Below, in pieces: positions 7,020 to 15,763 of a DNA stretch of 64,000 nucleotides (the first letter of the stretch is position 1; each line of letters opens with the position of its first letter). A model generated the notes under the pieces. That model made no database searches. It was not told where the DNA came from and was given only the letters and a program-made list of their open reading frames with translations. A program made the position numbers and the translations under genes. This stretch comes from Amycolatopsis sp. 195334CR (GTDB lineage Bacteria > Actinomycetota > Actinomycetes > Mycobacteriales > Pseudonocardiaceae), in NCBI RefSeq assembly GCF_017309385.1, contig NZ_JAFJMJ010000003.1, forward strand, positions 682,001 through 746,000, given 5' to 3'.

Positions 7020-8297
7020 ATGTTCTTGTCACTGCGCCCTGCCCGCGTGCGGGTGCTCGTGCCCGCCGCCGCGGTGGCTTTCGCGGTCGTCGCCGCACCG
7101 CCCGCGCTGGCCGCCGAGGTCAGCGTGCCCTGCGATTCCGGCGCGCTGGTCCAGGCCGTCGCCGCGGCGAGCGGTTCCGCCGATCCGGACACCCTGTCCC
7201 TCGCGCCGGGGTGCGTGTACACCCTCACCGAGGCGGCCGAGCCGGGCTGGGTCACCGGAATGCCGGTGTTCAAGGGCGAAATCACCGTGCACGGCAACCA
7301 CGCGACGATCGCCCGCGCCCCGGACGCGCCCCGGTTCCGGCTCGTGTTCAACTGGGGGAAGCTGACCCTTCACGACGTCACCATCACCGGCGGGCACACC
7401 CCCGACGGCGTCGGCGCCGACGCGTCCGGGCGGGGAAATCCCGGGGAGAGCGCGGGCGGGATCTACAACTGGGGAACGCTGACCATCGCGGGCAGCACCG
7501 TCACCGGCAACCGCGCGGGGGCGGGTGCGCCGGGGGCCGATGCCAGCGCCACCGCCGCGGCGGGCAAGGGCGGCTCGGGTGGTGCCGCCGGTGGCATCCT
7601 CTCGTCCGGGCCGGTGACCATCACCGGTAGCGCGATCACGGACAACAGCACGGGTGCGGGTGGCCGCGGTGGTGCCGGCTTTGGCACCAAGGCAGGCGGC
7701 CCCGGCGGCTCCGCCGGATTCGGCGGCGGTATCTACGGCCTCAGCGGGGGGACGCTGAACATCACCGGGAGCACCGTCACCGGCAACACCACCGCCGACG
7801 GCGGCCCCGGCGGCGACGGCGGCAACAGCACCGACGGCGTGGGGCTTGGTGGCGACGGGGGCATGGGTGGCTCAGGCGCCGGCGTGATGATGTCCGATCA
7901 GAACCGGCCGCGGCTTTCGGTGATCGCCTCGAGCACGGTCAGGGGTAACCGGGCGGGTCGCGGGGGCGACGCCGGGTTCGACGGCGCCGGGCAGTACCGC
8001 GGCTGGGCCGGTTACGGCGGCAGCGGCGGCGGCCTCGCCGTCTTCTACGACACGCTCACCCTCGACCACACCACCGTCACCGACAACACCGCGGGCGAAC
8101 CCGGCGCCGGCACCTCCTTCCTCCCCGCTTCCGGCGGCGGCGTCTACCTGCTGGACGGCCGCGTCCTGTTCACCAACGGCGCCACCGTGACCGGCAACCA
8201 CCCCGACGACTGCGACCCCAGCTGCACCGATCCCACCGCCACCCGGCAGGCCGGTCAGGACCAGCGAGCCGCCGAGGTGGCTCGGTTGGAAACCTAG
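7020..8297 (+). CDS. Secreted Gly-rich right-handed beta-helix repeat protein
   Basis: 425 residues with a Sec signal (RPARVRVLVPAAAVAFAVVA to ALAAEVS, cleavage near 30). The mature protein is built from imperfect turns around T-I-(T/A)-G-S-x-(V/I)-T-(G/D)-N (for example LNITGSTVTGNT), separated by Gly/Ala-rich loops such as GKGGSGGAAGG. This is the layout of parallel beta-helix surface proteins and polysaccharide-active enzymes, but no catalytic site can be named. The two Cys near the N-terminus and two near the C-terminus may form disulfides. It is monocistronic, closed by the terminator at 8316-8350. Confidence 0.85.
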   Translation: MFLSLRPARVRVLVPAAAVAFAVVAAPPALAAEVSVPCDSGALVQAVAAASGSADPDTLSLAPGCVYTLTEAAEPGWVTGMPVFKGEITVHGNHATIARAPDAPRFRLVFNWGKLTLHDVTITGGHTPDGVGADASGRGNPGESAGGIYNWGTLTIAGSTVTGNRAGAGAPGADASATAAAGKGGSGGAAGGILSSGPVTITGSAITDNSTGAGGRGGAGFGTKAGGPGGSAGFGGGIYGLSGGTLNITGSTVTGNTTADGGPGGDGGNSTDGVGLGGDGGMGGSGAGVMMSDQNRPRLSVIASSTVRGNRAGRGGDAGFDGAGQYRGWAGYGGSGGGLAVFYDTLTLDHTTVTDNTAGEPGAGTSFLPASGGGVYLLDGRVLFTNGATVTGNHPDDCDPSCTDPTATRQAGQDQRAAEVARLET

Positions 8298-8315
8298 AGT
8301 CGCTTCACCGGAGAA

Positions 8316-8350
8316 GGGCGCTGTCGCGGAGCTGCGACAGCGCCCTTTTT
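8316..8350 (+). terminator. Intrinsic terminator after the beta-helix gene
   Basis: A perfect 12-bp stem GGGCGCTGTCGC (8316-8327) / GCGACAGCGCCC (8334-8345), 6-base loop, then TTTTT (8346-8350). It starts 18 bases after the stop codon and is the best classical terminator in the window. Confidence 0.93.
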
Positions 8351-8459
8351 CGCGTCCGGGTCAGAATGATGCCGCCGATGGCTTGGCATGGCACCGATGG
8401 TGCGCCATAGTGGTGCCGCACAGCCGCCAAAGCGGCATTCGACAGAACGGACGAGCCGG

Positions 8460-9233
8460 ATGACAACCAGACAGGCCAGGGGGCCTGCGATCCACGTGCA
8501 GGGCCTGGAAAAGTCGTACAAAACGCTGCACGTGCTGCGCGGGGTCGACTTCGACGTGGCACCGGGCAGCATCTTCGCGTTGCTCGGGTCGAACGGGGCC
8601 GGGAAGACGACCGTGGTGAAGATCCTGTCCACGCTGCTCAAGGCCGACGCGGGCAAGGCCACGGTCAACGGGTTCGACGTCGCCGCCAAGGCCGCGGACG
8701 TGCGCGAGTCGATCAGCCTGACCGGCCAGTTCGCCGCGGTCGACGAGATCCTCAGCGGCCGGGAGAACCTGGTCCTGGTCGCGAAACTGCGGCACCTCAA
8801 GGCACCGGGCAAGATCGCCGACGACCTGCTCGAACGGTTCGCGCTGACCGAGGCAGCGGGCCGCCGGGTGTCGACCTACTCGGGCGGGATGCGCCGCCGC
8901 CTGGACATCGCGATGAGCCTGATCGGCAATCCCCCGGTCGTTTTCCTCGACGAACCCACCACCGGACTCGACCCCGAGGCACGCATCGAGGTCTGGCGCG
9001 CGGTCAAGGACCTGGCCGCCCGCGGCACCACGGTGCTGCTGACCACGCAGTACCTCGACGAGGCCGAGCAACTCGCCGACCGGATCGCGATCCTGCACCA
9101 CGGCCGCATCATCGTGAACGGAACACTCGACGAACTCAAGAAACTCCTCCCGCCCGCGAAAGTCGAATACGTCGAGAAACAACCCACCCTCGAAGAGGTC
9201 TTCCTCGCCCTCGTGGGGAGCGAACCGCGATGA
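8460..9233 (+). CDS. ABC transporter ATP-binding protein, DrrA family
   Basis: 257 residues. Walker A GSNGAGKTT, Q-loop LTGQFAAVDE, signature YSGGMRRRLD, Walker B VVFLDEPTTGLD and switch His in LLTTQYLDEAEQ region are all visible. The C-terminal extension ends VEKQPTLEEVFLALVG, as in daunorubicin-type DrrA proteins. An in-frame ATG at 8388 exists, but homology begins just after ATG 8460, which is preferred. It overlaps the permease start by ATGA. The upstream gap (8351-8459) contains an ATGGC-N11-GCCAT inverted repeat (8392-8412 region) that could be an operator, but no regulator gene is adjacent. Confidence 0.93.
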   Translation: MTTRQARGPAIHVQGLEKSYKTLHVLRGVDFDVAPGSIFALLGSNGAGKTTVVKILSTLLKADAGKATVNGFDVAAKAADVRESISLTGQFAAVDEILSGRENLVLVAKLRHLKAPGKIADDLLERFALTEAAGRRVSTYSGGMRRRLDIAMSLIGNPPVVFLDEPTTGLDPEARIEVWRAVKDLAARGTTVLLTTQYLDEAEQLADRIAILHHGRIIVNGTLDELKKLLPPAKVEYVEKQPTLEEVFLALVGSEPR

Positions 9234-9991
9234 ACAAGTACTTCTTCGCCGACACCACCGTCCTGTTGGGACGGTCGCTGCGCCACGTCACGCGCAGCCT
9301 GGACACCATCATCACCACCGCGCTCATGCCGGTCGCGATGATGCTGATGTTCGTCTACGTCTTCGGCGGCGCGATCAAGACCGGCTCGGACTCGTACGTG
9401 AACTACCAGTTGCCGGGCATCCTGCTGATCACCGTCGCCTCCGGTGTCTCCTACACCGCGTTCCGGCTGTTCCTGGACCTGCAGGGCGGCATCTTCGAGC
9501 GGTTCCAGTCGATGCCCATCGCGCGTTCGTCCGTGCTCTGGGCCCACGTGCTCACGTCACTGGTGGCGAACCTGATCTCGCTGGTGGTCGTGGTCGGCGT
9601 CGCCCTGCTGATGGGATTCCGCTCCAGCGCGGGCATCCTGTCCTGGCTCGCGGTCGCTGGGATCGTGCTGCTGTTCACCCTGGCGCTGACCTGGCTCGCG
9701 GTCCTCCCCGGCCTGACCGCGAAGTCGGTGGACGGCGCGAGCGCCTTCTCCTACCCGCTGATCTTCCTGCCGTTCCTCAGTTCCGCCTTCGTCCCCACCG
9801 AAACCATGCCGGGCCCGGTGCGCGCCTTCGCCGAACACCAGCCGGCGACCTCCATCGTCAACGCCCTCCGCGCGCTCTACAGCGAGCAGCCCGTCGGCGG
9901 TGACATCTGGCTCGCGCTCGGCTGGTGCGCCGGCATCCTCGTGGTCGCCTACGCCTTCTCCATGGCCGCCTACCGCAAGAAGATCACCTGA
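9230..9991 (+). CDS. ABC-2 type permease, DrrB family
   Basis: 253 residues, six hydrophobic segments. It starts MNKYFFADTTVLLGRSLRH, typical of DrrB, and carries the ABC-2 motif region with PLIFLPFLSSAFVPTETMPG near residue 180. The protein pairs with the ATPase in front of it (ATGA overlap) to form an efflux pump for a hydrophobic compound, perhaps a natural product. Its last 8 bases overlap the convergent DinB gene. Confidence 0.93.
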   Translation: MNKYFFADTTVLLGRSLRHVTRSLDTIITTALMPVAMMLMFVYVFGGAIKTGSDSYVNYQLPGILLITVASGVSYTAFRLFLDLQGGIFERFQSMPIARSSVLWAHVLTSLVANLISLVVVVGVALLMGFRSSAGILSWLAVAGIVLLFTLALTWLAVLPGLTAKSVDGASAFSYPLIFLPFLSSAFVPTETMPGPVRAFAEHQPATSIVNALRALYSEQPVGGDIWLALGWCAGILVVAYAFSMAAYRKKIT

Positions 9992-10478
9992 GGATCTGCT
10001 CGCGCAGGATGTCCGCGTGCCCGCAGTGCTGGGCGAACTCGCGCAGCACGTGGAGGTAGACCCAGCGCAGCGGCAACGGGCCGCGCCGGTTGCCGCGGAC
10101 CACGTCGTCCAGGTCCAGCGAAGCCGTTGCCTGACGGGACTTCTCGCAGGCGTCGCGGTGGGCCAGCTGGATCGAGGCGATGGTGTCCCCGTCGTCGAGG
10201 ATGAACGATTCGTCCGGAGTGGCGGGAATGCCGATCTCGGCGCGGGACCGGCAGCTGATGGCTTCGTCGAACCAGACCTTCTCCACGAAGGTCGCGTGCT
10301 TCACCAGGCTCAGCAGGGTGGTGCGGGAGGACACCAGGGACCGGCGGGCCTGTTCCTCGGTCAGCCCGTCCAGGCAACTGTTGAGCGCACCGCGGTGCTC
10401 GTCGAGGAACGCCTCGAACTGGGCGCGGAACGGCAGGGCGATGGCGTCCTCGGTGGACACCGCGGTGCGGGAAGACAT
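9984..10478 (-). CDS. DinB/DUF664-like (mycothiol-dependent) protein
   Basis: 164 residues, four-helix DinB fold. Metal-ligand type histidines are visible in LVKHATFVEKVWF (about 60) and in LREFAQHCGHADILREQ at the C-terminus. DUF664 relatives in actinomycetes transfer mycothiol or act as maleylpyruvate-isomerase-like enzymes. ATG 10478 is chosen because the conserved part begins a few residues later and because a CATGCT -10-like box lies 6 bases upstream. Divergent from the small membrane protein; convergent and overlapping with the ABC permease. Confidence 0.8.
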   Translation of the reverse strand: MSSRTAVSTEDAIALPFRAQFEAFLDEHRGALNSCLDGLTEEQARRSLVSSRTTLLSLVKHATFVEKVWFDEAISCRSRAEIGIPATPDESFILDDGDTIASIQLAHRDACEKSRQATASLDLDDVVRGNRRGPLPLRWVYLHVLREFAQHCGHADILREQILR

Positions 10479-10587
10479 GGGCGAAGCATGGCACACCGGC
10501 CCGCGCGGGCCCGCTGCTTCTCCAAGACCCAGCAGGACGCCCTGCTCGGCGCGGTCGAGGACCGCACGGTGCGTACCATCCGCCGTC

Positions 10588-11019
10588 ATGGTGGTGGCAC
10601 TGCTCGTGCTCGGCGCGGCCGGGATGCCGGTGACCGGACTGCTCATCCGGCCGGACGTGCGGTGGGCGAGGCACGGGACAGAGATGTTCGCCGATCTCGG
10701 GTGGTTCGCCTGGCTGGGCTATCTCACCGTTTCCGTGGTCGTGCTGGCGGCCGGGCTGGCTTGGCTTCACCGCGGGACACCGAGCGGGCTGCGGCGGGCG
10801 GCAGGCGCGGCGACCGCGCTGCTCACGCTCACCGTGCTCTTCGGGGCGATCCACGTTTTTGTCGTCGCCGTCGGCTTCGGCGAGTCGGCGAGCGACAACA
10901 AGCCTTTGCCCGCAGCGGTTTCCGCGGCGGTCGGGGTCTCCGCGGTGGCCGCGCTGGGCTTCGCCCGCACACGCGTCAGCCGTCGAGGCGAGCCGCCAGC
11001 CAGCCGGAGACGAGGGTGA
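10588..11019 (+). CDS. Small membrane protein of unknown function
   Basis: 143 residues with four hydrophobic segments (VVALLVLGAAGMPVTGLLI, then FAWLGYLTVSVVVLAAGLAWL, a third around ALLTLTVLFGAIHVFVVAV, and AVSAAVGVSAVAALGF). I do not recognise the family. The start is ATG 10588, with a TACCAT box 8 bases in front and no clear ribosome binding site. The basic C-terminal tail overlaps the 3' end of the convergent hydrolase gene by 44 bp. Confidence 0.6.
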   Translation: MVVALLVLGAAGMPVTGLLIRPDVRWARHGTEMFADLGWFAWLGYLTVSVVVLAAGLAWLHRGTPSGLRRAAGAATALLTLTVLFGAIHVFVVAVGFGESASDNKPLPAAVSAAVGVSAVAALGFARTRVSRRGEPPASRRRG

Positions 11020-11881
11020 GCAGGTCCGCGTCGACCGGCTCGCGCAGGAGGCGGCGGTAGGAGCGGATGGTGTGGCGCCCGGGATCACCACGCAGCAGGT
11101 GCGTGAGGCCGGGCACGCGGTGGACCTCGGCACCGCCCGGCACCAGCCGCGCGATCTCGTCGAGGTCGGCGGGGTCGACCTGGATGTCCTTCTCCCCCGT
11201 CACCGCCAGCACCGGGGCGTGGATGGCGGCGAGCTGCGTCCGGGTGTCGTGGACCAGCATTTCCCGCATCCAGCGGGCGTTGAGCGGATTCCCGGCGATC
11301 CGGGTCACGTCGGTTTCGGTGGTCTTGACCTTGGCGAGCACGCGGTTGCCCAGCGCGCCGAGCGGGCGCCGCAGCAGGCGGACGGGGGCGGGCAGGCCAC
11401 TGAAGATCGAGGCGGCCTGCCACCGCATCGCGTCCTCGCCGAGCCGGGCGAACCCCGCCAGCAGGACGACCGCGCGCAGGTCGTGGCGGGCGGCGAGGGT
11501 CATCGCGTGCAGCGCGCCCTCGCTGTGGCCGACCACCCCGACGGCCTCGGCGCGGACGGCGGGATGCGCGGACACCACCCGCAGCGCGGCGGCGGCGTCC
11601 TCGTAGTTGCCGGTGAAGCCCGAGGCCCGCCAGTCGCCGGGGGTCGCGCCCACACCACGCCGGTCGTAGCAAAGCGTGGCGATGCCCTTGGCGGCGAGCG
11701 CGGTGGCCAGCGGCGCCCCCAGGGCCAGCGCGATCTTCCCGGCGTTGCCGTGGCGGTCCACCGGGCCGGAGCCGTGGAGCAGGACCACCGCCGGGTGCGG
11801 GCCGGGCCCGTCGGGCAGGGACAGCGTCCCGGCCAGTGGAGTGCCGTCGTCCGCGGTCACCGTGAGGTCGGTGTCGAGCAA
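10976..11881 (-). CDS. Alpha/beta hydrolase, dienelactone-hydrolase/acyl-thioesterase-like
   Basis: 301 residues. Oxyanion region VVLLHGSGPVDRHGN, nucleophile elbow GHSEGA (Ser), acid in TGEKDIQVDPAD and His in GLTHLLRG: a complete triad. The N-terminus LTVTADDGTPLAGTLSLPDG is a typical small beta-sandwich lead-in. The start is TTG 11881, because GGAG lies 6 bases upstream and the upstream ATG is out of frame. Divergent from the winged-helix regulator over tandem operators (11903-11938), so its expression is probably repressed by that regulator. Confidence 0.88.
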   Translation of the reverse strand: MLDTDLTVTADDGTPLAGTLSLPDGPGPHPAVVLLHGSGPVDRHGNAGKIALALGAPLATALAAKGIATLCYDRRGVGATPGDWRASGFTGNYEDAAAALRVVSAHPAVRAEAVGVVGHSEGALHAMTLAARHDLRAVVLLAGFARLGEDAMRWQAASIFSGLPAPVRLLRRPLGALGNRVLAKVKTTETDVTRIAGNPLNARWMREMLVHDTRTQLAAIHAPVLAVTGEKDIQVDPADLDEIARLVPGGAEVHRVPGLTHLLRGDPGRHTIRSYRRLLREPVDADLLTLVSGWLAARLDG

Positions 11882-11902
11882 GGCCTTCTCCGTCCGCTCA
11901 TT

Positions 11903-11938
11903 GTTATCAACTGTGAGAACGTTATCAGATGTGAGAGC
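11903..11938. promoter_or_regulatory. Two abutting 18-bp operators, GTTnTCA-N4-TGAnAAC
   Basis: GTTATCA-ACTG-TGAGAAC (11903-11920) and GTTATCA-GATG-TGAGAGC (11921-11938) lie head to tail without a gap. Each is an inverted repeat with 7-bp arms (one mismatch in the second). They fill the space between the hydrolase and the regulator and are the obvious binding sites for the latter. Confidence 0.75.
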
Positions 11939-11946
11939 ATACGGGC

Positions 11947-12477
11947 ATGGCCACCGCGGATTTCCTCCTCCACCCCGTCCGGCTGCGCATCGTGCAGACG
12001 CTGCTGGGCGCGGGCGAGCTGACCACCGCCCAGTTGCGCGAGCGGCTGCCCGACGTCTCCGCGGCCACCATGTACCGCCAGGTGGGGGCGCTCGCGCAGG
12101 CCGGGATCCTGGAAGTGGTGCGGGAACGGCCGGTGCGCGGCACGGTCGAGCGCAGTTACCGGGTGCGCCAGGAGAACGCGCTCGTCGACGCCGAAGCCCG
12201 CACCACCATGACCAAGGACGACCACCGCCGGGCCTTCACCGTGTTCACCGGGGCGCTGATGGCGGACTTCGACCGCTACCTCTCCCGTGAGGACGCCGAG
12301 CCCGCCCGCGAAGGCGTGCTCTACCGGCAGGGCGCGGTGTCGCTGACCGAGGAGGAATTCGCCGAGCTCGTCGAGGAAATCGAGGCGATGGTGGCGCGGC
12401 GCACCGCCGACGGCCCCGAGGACGGGCGCACCCGGCACCTCATCAGCGTGGTGATCGTGCCCGACCAGGCGGATTGA
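11947..12477 (+). CDS. Winged-helix (ArsR/HTH_20-like) transcriptional regulator
   Basis: 176 residues. The winged helix covers about 5-80: ADFLLHPVRLRIVQTLL, then TTAQLRERLPDVSAATMYRQ as the recognition region and GILEVVRERPVRGTVERSYR as the wing. The helical C-terminal half holds acidic stretches and is probably a ligand or dimer domain. No metal-binding cysteines are present. Divergent from the alpha/beta hydrolase; two operators sit just in front of its start codon, so autoregulation is likely. Confidence 0.88.
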   Translation: MATADFLLHPVRLRIVQTLLGAGELTTAQLRERLPDVSAATMYRQVGALAQAGILEVVRERPVRGTVERSYRVRQENALVDAEARTTMTKDDHRRAFTVFTGALMADFDRYLSREDAEPAREGVLYRQGAVSLTEEEFAELVEEIEAMVARRTADGPEDGRTRHLISVVIVPDQAD

Positions 12478-12535
12478 CGGGCCCTTGTGTGAGCGGTAAC
12501 ACTGATTGGCAGCCAACAGTTTCCGGGGGTGCGCC

Positions 12536-13828
12536 ATGGACCGTGCCGCGTTCTCCCGCCGGACGGCGTTCGGTGTGGTCGGCACCGTAAGTGCGGCGGC
12601 CCTGCTCGGCACCACCGGAGCGGCTTCGGCCGCCCCACTGCCCATCGCCCCCAGTGGCGCCTGGTGCTGGTTCGGCGGCCCGAGGGCGGTGCACCACCGG
12701 AAACACACCTACCTCGGCTACCTCACCGACTCCGGCCAGATCGTCGTCGCGCAGTACGACCACGAAACGGCGCGCCTTTCCCACGCCGTGCTGGCCGAGA
12801 ACTTCGAGATCGACGACCACAACAACCCGGCGATCCACGTGCTGCCGGACGGGCGCCTCGAGGTGTACTGGACCGCACACGCGCGCAACATCCCGTTGTA
12901 CTACCGCCGTTCCCGCCTTCCGGGAGACATCACCGGTGGCTGGGAACCGGCCAGGACCATCACCACGAACACCGTGGGCCAGTACGGCTGGACCTACACC
13001 ACCGTCGCCCAGCTGTCCGCCGAGAAGGGCCGGAAGTACCTGTTCTGGCGGGGCGCGGACTTCAACCCCGCGTTCAGCACCACCGACGGTGGCGACCAGT
13101 GGACCGAGGCGCGGTCGCTGATCCAGGTCCCCGGCCAGCGGCCGTACGTGAAGTTGTGCACGAACGGCCGGGACACCATCCACTTCGCCTTCACCGACGG
13201 GCATCCGCGCAACGTGCACACCAGCATCTACTACGTGTACTACCGCGCGGGCCACCTCCACCGCGCCAACGGCGAGCGCATCGGTCCGCTCGGCACGCCG
13301 ATCAGCCCGTCGCAGGCCGACAAGGTCTACGACGCGACCGGCCAGCCGAAGTCGTGGATCTGGGAGATCGCCACCGACCACTGCGAACACCCGGTCCTGG
13401 TCTACGCCAACTTCCCGGCCGACACCGACCACCACTACCGCTACGCGCGCTGGGACGGGAAAGCCTGGCAAGACCACCACATCACCGCGGCCGGCGATTC
13501 GATCAGCGCGGACGGCAAGGAACCGAACTACTCGGGCGGGATCTCGCTCGACCACGGCGATCCGGCCACGGTGCTGCTTTCGCGGCAGGCCCCCGGCGGC
13601 CGCCACGAGGTCGAACGCTGGCGCACCCCCGACGGCGGCCGCACCTGGACCGGTGAACCGATCACCCGGAACTCCGCCGAGCTGAACGTGCGCCCGTTCA
13701 AACCGGTCGGCCTCTCCGGGAATGACGCGATGAGCGTGCTCTGGATGGCCGGCGAGTACCCGAGCTACGTGGGTTATCGGACCCGCATCATGGCACTCGG
13801 CCCGGACGGGCGCGCTTTCTCGCTCTGA
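12536..13828 (+). CDS. Tat-exported BNR-type beta-propeller protein, possibly a polysaccharide lyase
   Basis: 430 residues. A Tat signal is visible at the start (FSRRTAFGVVGTVSAAALLG, cleavage near ASA-AP). The body matches the BNR_4 style propeller: WCWFGGPRAVHHRKHTYLGY, repeated Asp-box-like turns (STTDGGDQWT, TPDGGRTWTG), and HNNPAIHVLPDGRL. Relatives include ulvan- and rhamnogalacturonan-type lyases, so an extracellular sugar-polymer enzyme is plausible but unproven. ATG 12536 is preferred to the upstream in-frame start because GGGGG precedes it by 6 bases and it puts the RR motif near the N-terminus. Confidence 0.85.
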   Translation: MDRAAFSRRTAFGVVGTVSAAALLGTTGAASAAPLPIAPSGAWCWFGGPRAVHHRKHTYLGYLTDSGQIVVAQYDHETARLSHAVLAENFEIDDHNNPAIHVLPDGRLEVYWTAHARNIPLYYRRSRLPGDITGGWEPARTITTNTVGQYGWTYTTVAQLSAEKGRKYLFWRGADFNPAFSTTDGGDQWTEARSLIQVPGQRPYVKLCTNGRDTIHFAFTDGHPRNVHTSIYYVYYRAGHLHRANGERIGPLGTPISPSQADKVYDATGQPKSWIWEIATDHCEHPVLVYANFPADTDHHYRYARWDGKAWQDHHITAAGDSISADGKEPNYSGGISLDHGDPATVLLSRQAPGGRHEVERWRTPDGGRTWTGEPITRNSAELNVRPFKPVGLSGNDAMSVLWMAGEYPSYVGYRTRIMALGPDGRAFSL

Positions 13829-13834
13829 CCCCGA

Positions 13835-14611
13835 TCAGGGCTCGTACACGGCGTTGCGGTCCACGGCGAGGTAGATGTCGTTGGCCACCGGGCGGCGCAG
13901 TTCCTCGGCGAGGTGCCCGAGCAGTCCCGCGGCCCGCGCGAGCAAAGCGAACCCCCGCAACAGTTCGACGGGCAGGCCCAGGTCGGCCAGTGCCGCGCCG
14001 CAGACACCCGCGCCGTTGAGCGGCAGGGCACGGCCGAGCACCTCCGGTGCCACGCGGCCGATCGCCTCGAACAACGCCAGATGCGCGCCGTGGACGCCTT
14101 CCTCCTTGGCCACGCGGAGGATCACCGGCGTCCGGGGGTCCGCCTCCTTGTGCACCGGGTGGCCGAGTCCGGGCACCAGCCGTTTCGCCGCTCGCTGCCG
14201 TTCGAGCGCGGTGCGGGCGAGCGCGTCCCATTCGCCGTCGGTACCGGGAAGCGCGGCATCCGCGAGGACGTCGGCGAGGAAGCGGCCGGTGTCCTCGGTG
14301 ACGCCCAAGAACCGCGAACCCCCGCCGAGCAAACCGGCCGCGAGGGCGCCTTGCACGGATTCCGGTGCGGACAGGAAGGTCAGCCGGGCCGCGATGGCCG
14401 TCGGGGTGAAGCCGTGATCGGCCAGTGCGACGAGCACCGTCTCGAACAGCCGTACCTCGCCCGCGCCGGGCCGTCGTCCGGCGGCGAGCCAGAACGCCAG
14501 CTCACCGAAGCCGACCTTGCCCATCAGGTCCTCGGCGAGGTCGTGGCCGAGCAGGCTGATGGTGGTGGCCTCCGAGGTGCCGATCGAGGTCGGGTACCGG
14601 GGCTCGGTCAT
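13835..14611 (-). CDS. Citrate-synthase-fold lyase, citryl-CoA-lyase-like
   Basis: 258 residues, shorter than citrate synthase but sharing its core: LVPGLGHPVHKEADPRTPVI holds the catalytic-type His, and ALPLNGAGVCGAALADLGLP corresponds to the CoA-binding loop. The family cleaves or forms 3-hydroxy-tricarboxyl CoA thioesters. The start is ATG 14611, overlapping the stop of the CoA transferase (ATGA), so the two are translated together. Together they look like an activation-then-cleavage pair for a hydroxy acid from the aromatic pathway encoded divergently (inference). Confidence 0.83.
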   Translation of the reverse strand: MTEPRYPTSIGTSEATTISLLGHDLAEDLMGKVGFGELAFWLAAGRRPGAGEVRLFETVLVALADHGFTPTAIAARLTFLSAPESVQGALAAGLLGGGSRFLGVTEDTGRFLADVLADAALPGTDGEWDALARTALERQRAAKRLVPGLGHPVHKEADPRTPVILRVAKEEGVHGAHLALFEAIGRVAPEVLGRALPLNGAGVCGAALADLGLPVELLRGFALLARAAGLLGHLAEELRRPVANDIYLAVDRNAVYEP

Positions 14612-15744
14612 GTGTTCTCCCCACGCAGCCACGCACGGAGCTCGACCCCGTGCTCGTCCAGTCCGGGCGGTGGCAGTTCGTGCCGGGTCGTGCTGGCGCT
14701 GAACCGGATCGGGTTGCGGATCATCGGCACGTCCCCGACCTCCACCACCGGTTCCAGGCCCAGTTCCCGCGCCAGCGCCACACCGCCGTCGACGTGGTTG
14801 ATCGGCCCGCACGGCACACCGGCCGCCGACAGCCGCGCGAACCACTCATCGGCGGGGCGTTCCTTGAGCTTCGCGACGAGCAGCGGGCGCAGCTGCTCGC
14901 GGTTGGCCGTGCGCTCCTCGTTCCCGGCGAACCGCTCGTCCTCGACCAGCTCCGGCAACCCCAGTTCGACGCACAGCCTGCGGAACTGCCCGTTGTTCCC
15001 GGCGATCACGATGAGGTCCTTGTCCGCCGTGGGCAGCGGTTCGTAGGGGAACAGGCTCGGGTGCGCGTTGCCCATCCGGTGCGGCACCACTCCCCCGGCC
15101 ACATACCCCGAGGTGTGGTTGACCAGCCCGGACAACGCCGACGACAGCAGGTTCACCTCGACGTGCTGACCGCGGCCGGAGGTGTGCCGGTGCTCCAGCG
15201 CGGCGAGCACGCCGATCGCGGCGTGCATCCCGGTCATGATGTCGAACACCGAGATCCCGGCCCGGTACGGCGGCCCATCGGGATCACCGGTGAGGCTCAT
15301 CAGCCCGGAAGCCGCTTGCACCAGCAGGTCGTAACCGGGCAGCGCGGCCCCGGCGCCGGTGCCGAAGCCGGTGATCGAGGCGTAGACCAGCCGGGGGTTC
15401 GCGGCGCTGACCGTCTCGTAGTCCAGGCCGAACCGGCGCAGCCCGCCCGGCTTGAAGTTCTCGACCATGATGTCCGCGCGGGACACCAGTTCCCGTGCCG
15501 CTTCGAGGTCGCCGGCGTCGGACAGGTCCAGCGCGATCGCCCGCTTGTTGCGGTTGATGCCCAGGTAGTAGGTCGACACGTGGTCACGGGCGGGCGGCAT
15601 CCAGGTGCGGGTGTCGTCCCCGCCCGGCGCCTCGACCTTGATCACCTCGGCCCCGAGGTCCGCCAGCAGCATCGTGGCGTACGGCCCGGCGAGGATGCGC
15701 GAGAAGTCGGCGATCAGCAGCCCGTCGAGCGCTCCACCGGTCAT
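14608..15744 (-). CDS. CaiB/BaiF family CoA transferase (class III)
   Basis: 378 residues. N-terminal LLIADFSRILAGPYATMLLADLGAEVIKVE, ENFKPGGLRRFGLDY and the catalytic Asp in LPGYDLLVQAASGL are all present. It moves CoA between carboxylic acids. The start is ATG 15744, supported by GGAGG upstream. First gene of a two-gene unit with the citryl-CoA-lyase-like enzyme, transcribed away from the dioxygenase; the shared control region holds two TGTCCG-type palindromes, so both sides are probably under the IclR regulator at 18795. Confidence 0.93.
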   Translation of the reverse strand: MTGGALDGLLIADFSRILAGPYATMLLADLGAEVIKVEAPGGDDTRTWMPPARDHVSTYYLGINRNKRAIALDLSDAGDLEAARELVSRADIMVENFKPGGLRRFGLDYETVSAANPRLVYASITGFGTGAGAALPGYDLLVQAASGLMSLTGDPDGPPYRAGISVFDIMTGMHAAIGVLAALEHRHTSGRGQHVEVNLLSSALSGLVNHTSGYVAGGVVPHRMGNAHPSLFPYEPLPTADKDLIVIAGNNGQFRRLCVELGLPELVEDERFAGNEERTANREQLRPLLVAKLKERPADEWFARLSAAGVPCGPINHVDGGVALARELGLEPVVEVGDVPMIRNPIRFSASTTRHELPPPGLDEHGVELRAWLRGENT

Positions 15745-15763
15745 CCGCGCCTCCTCCATGCAG

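Noticed and set aside
7440..8100. Gly-rich repeats of the beta-helix gene as a PE_PGRS-type protein
   Set aside because: No PE domain is present and the repeats follow a beta-helix TGSxVTGN turn pattern with a normal Sec signal.
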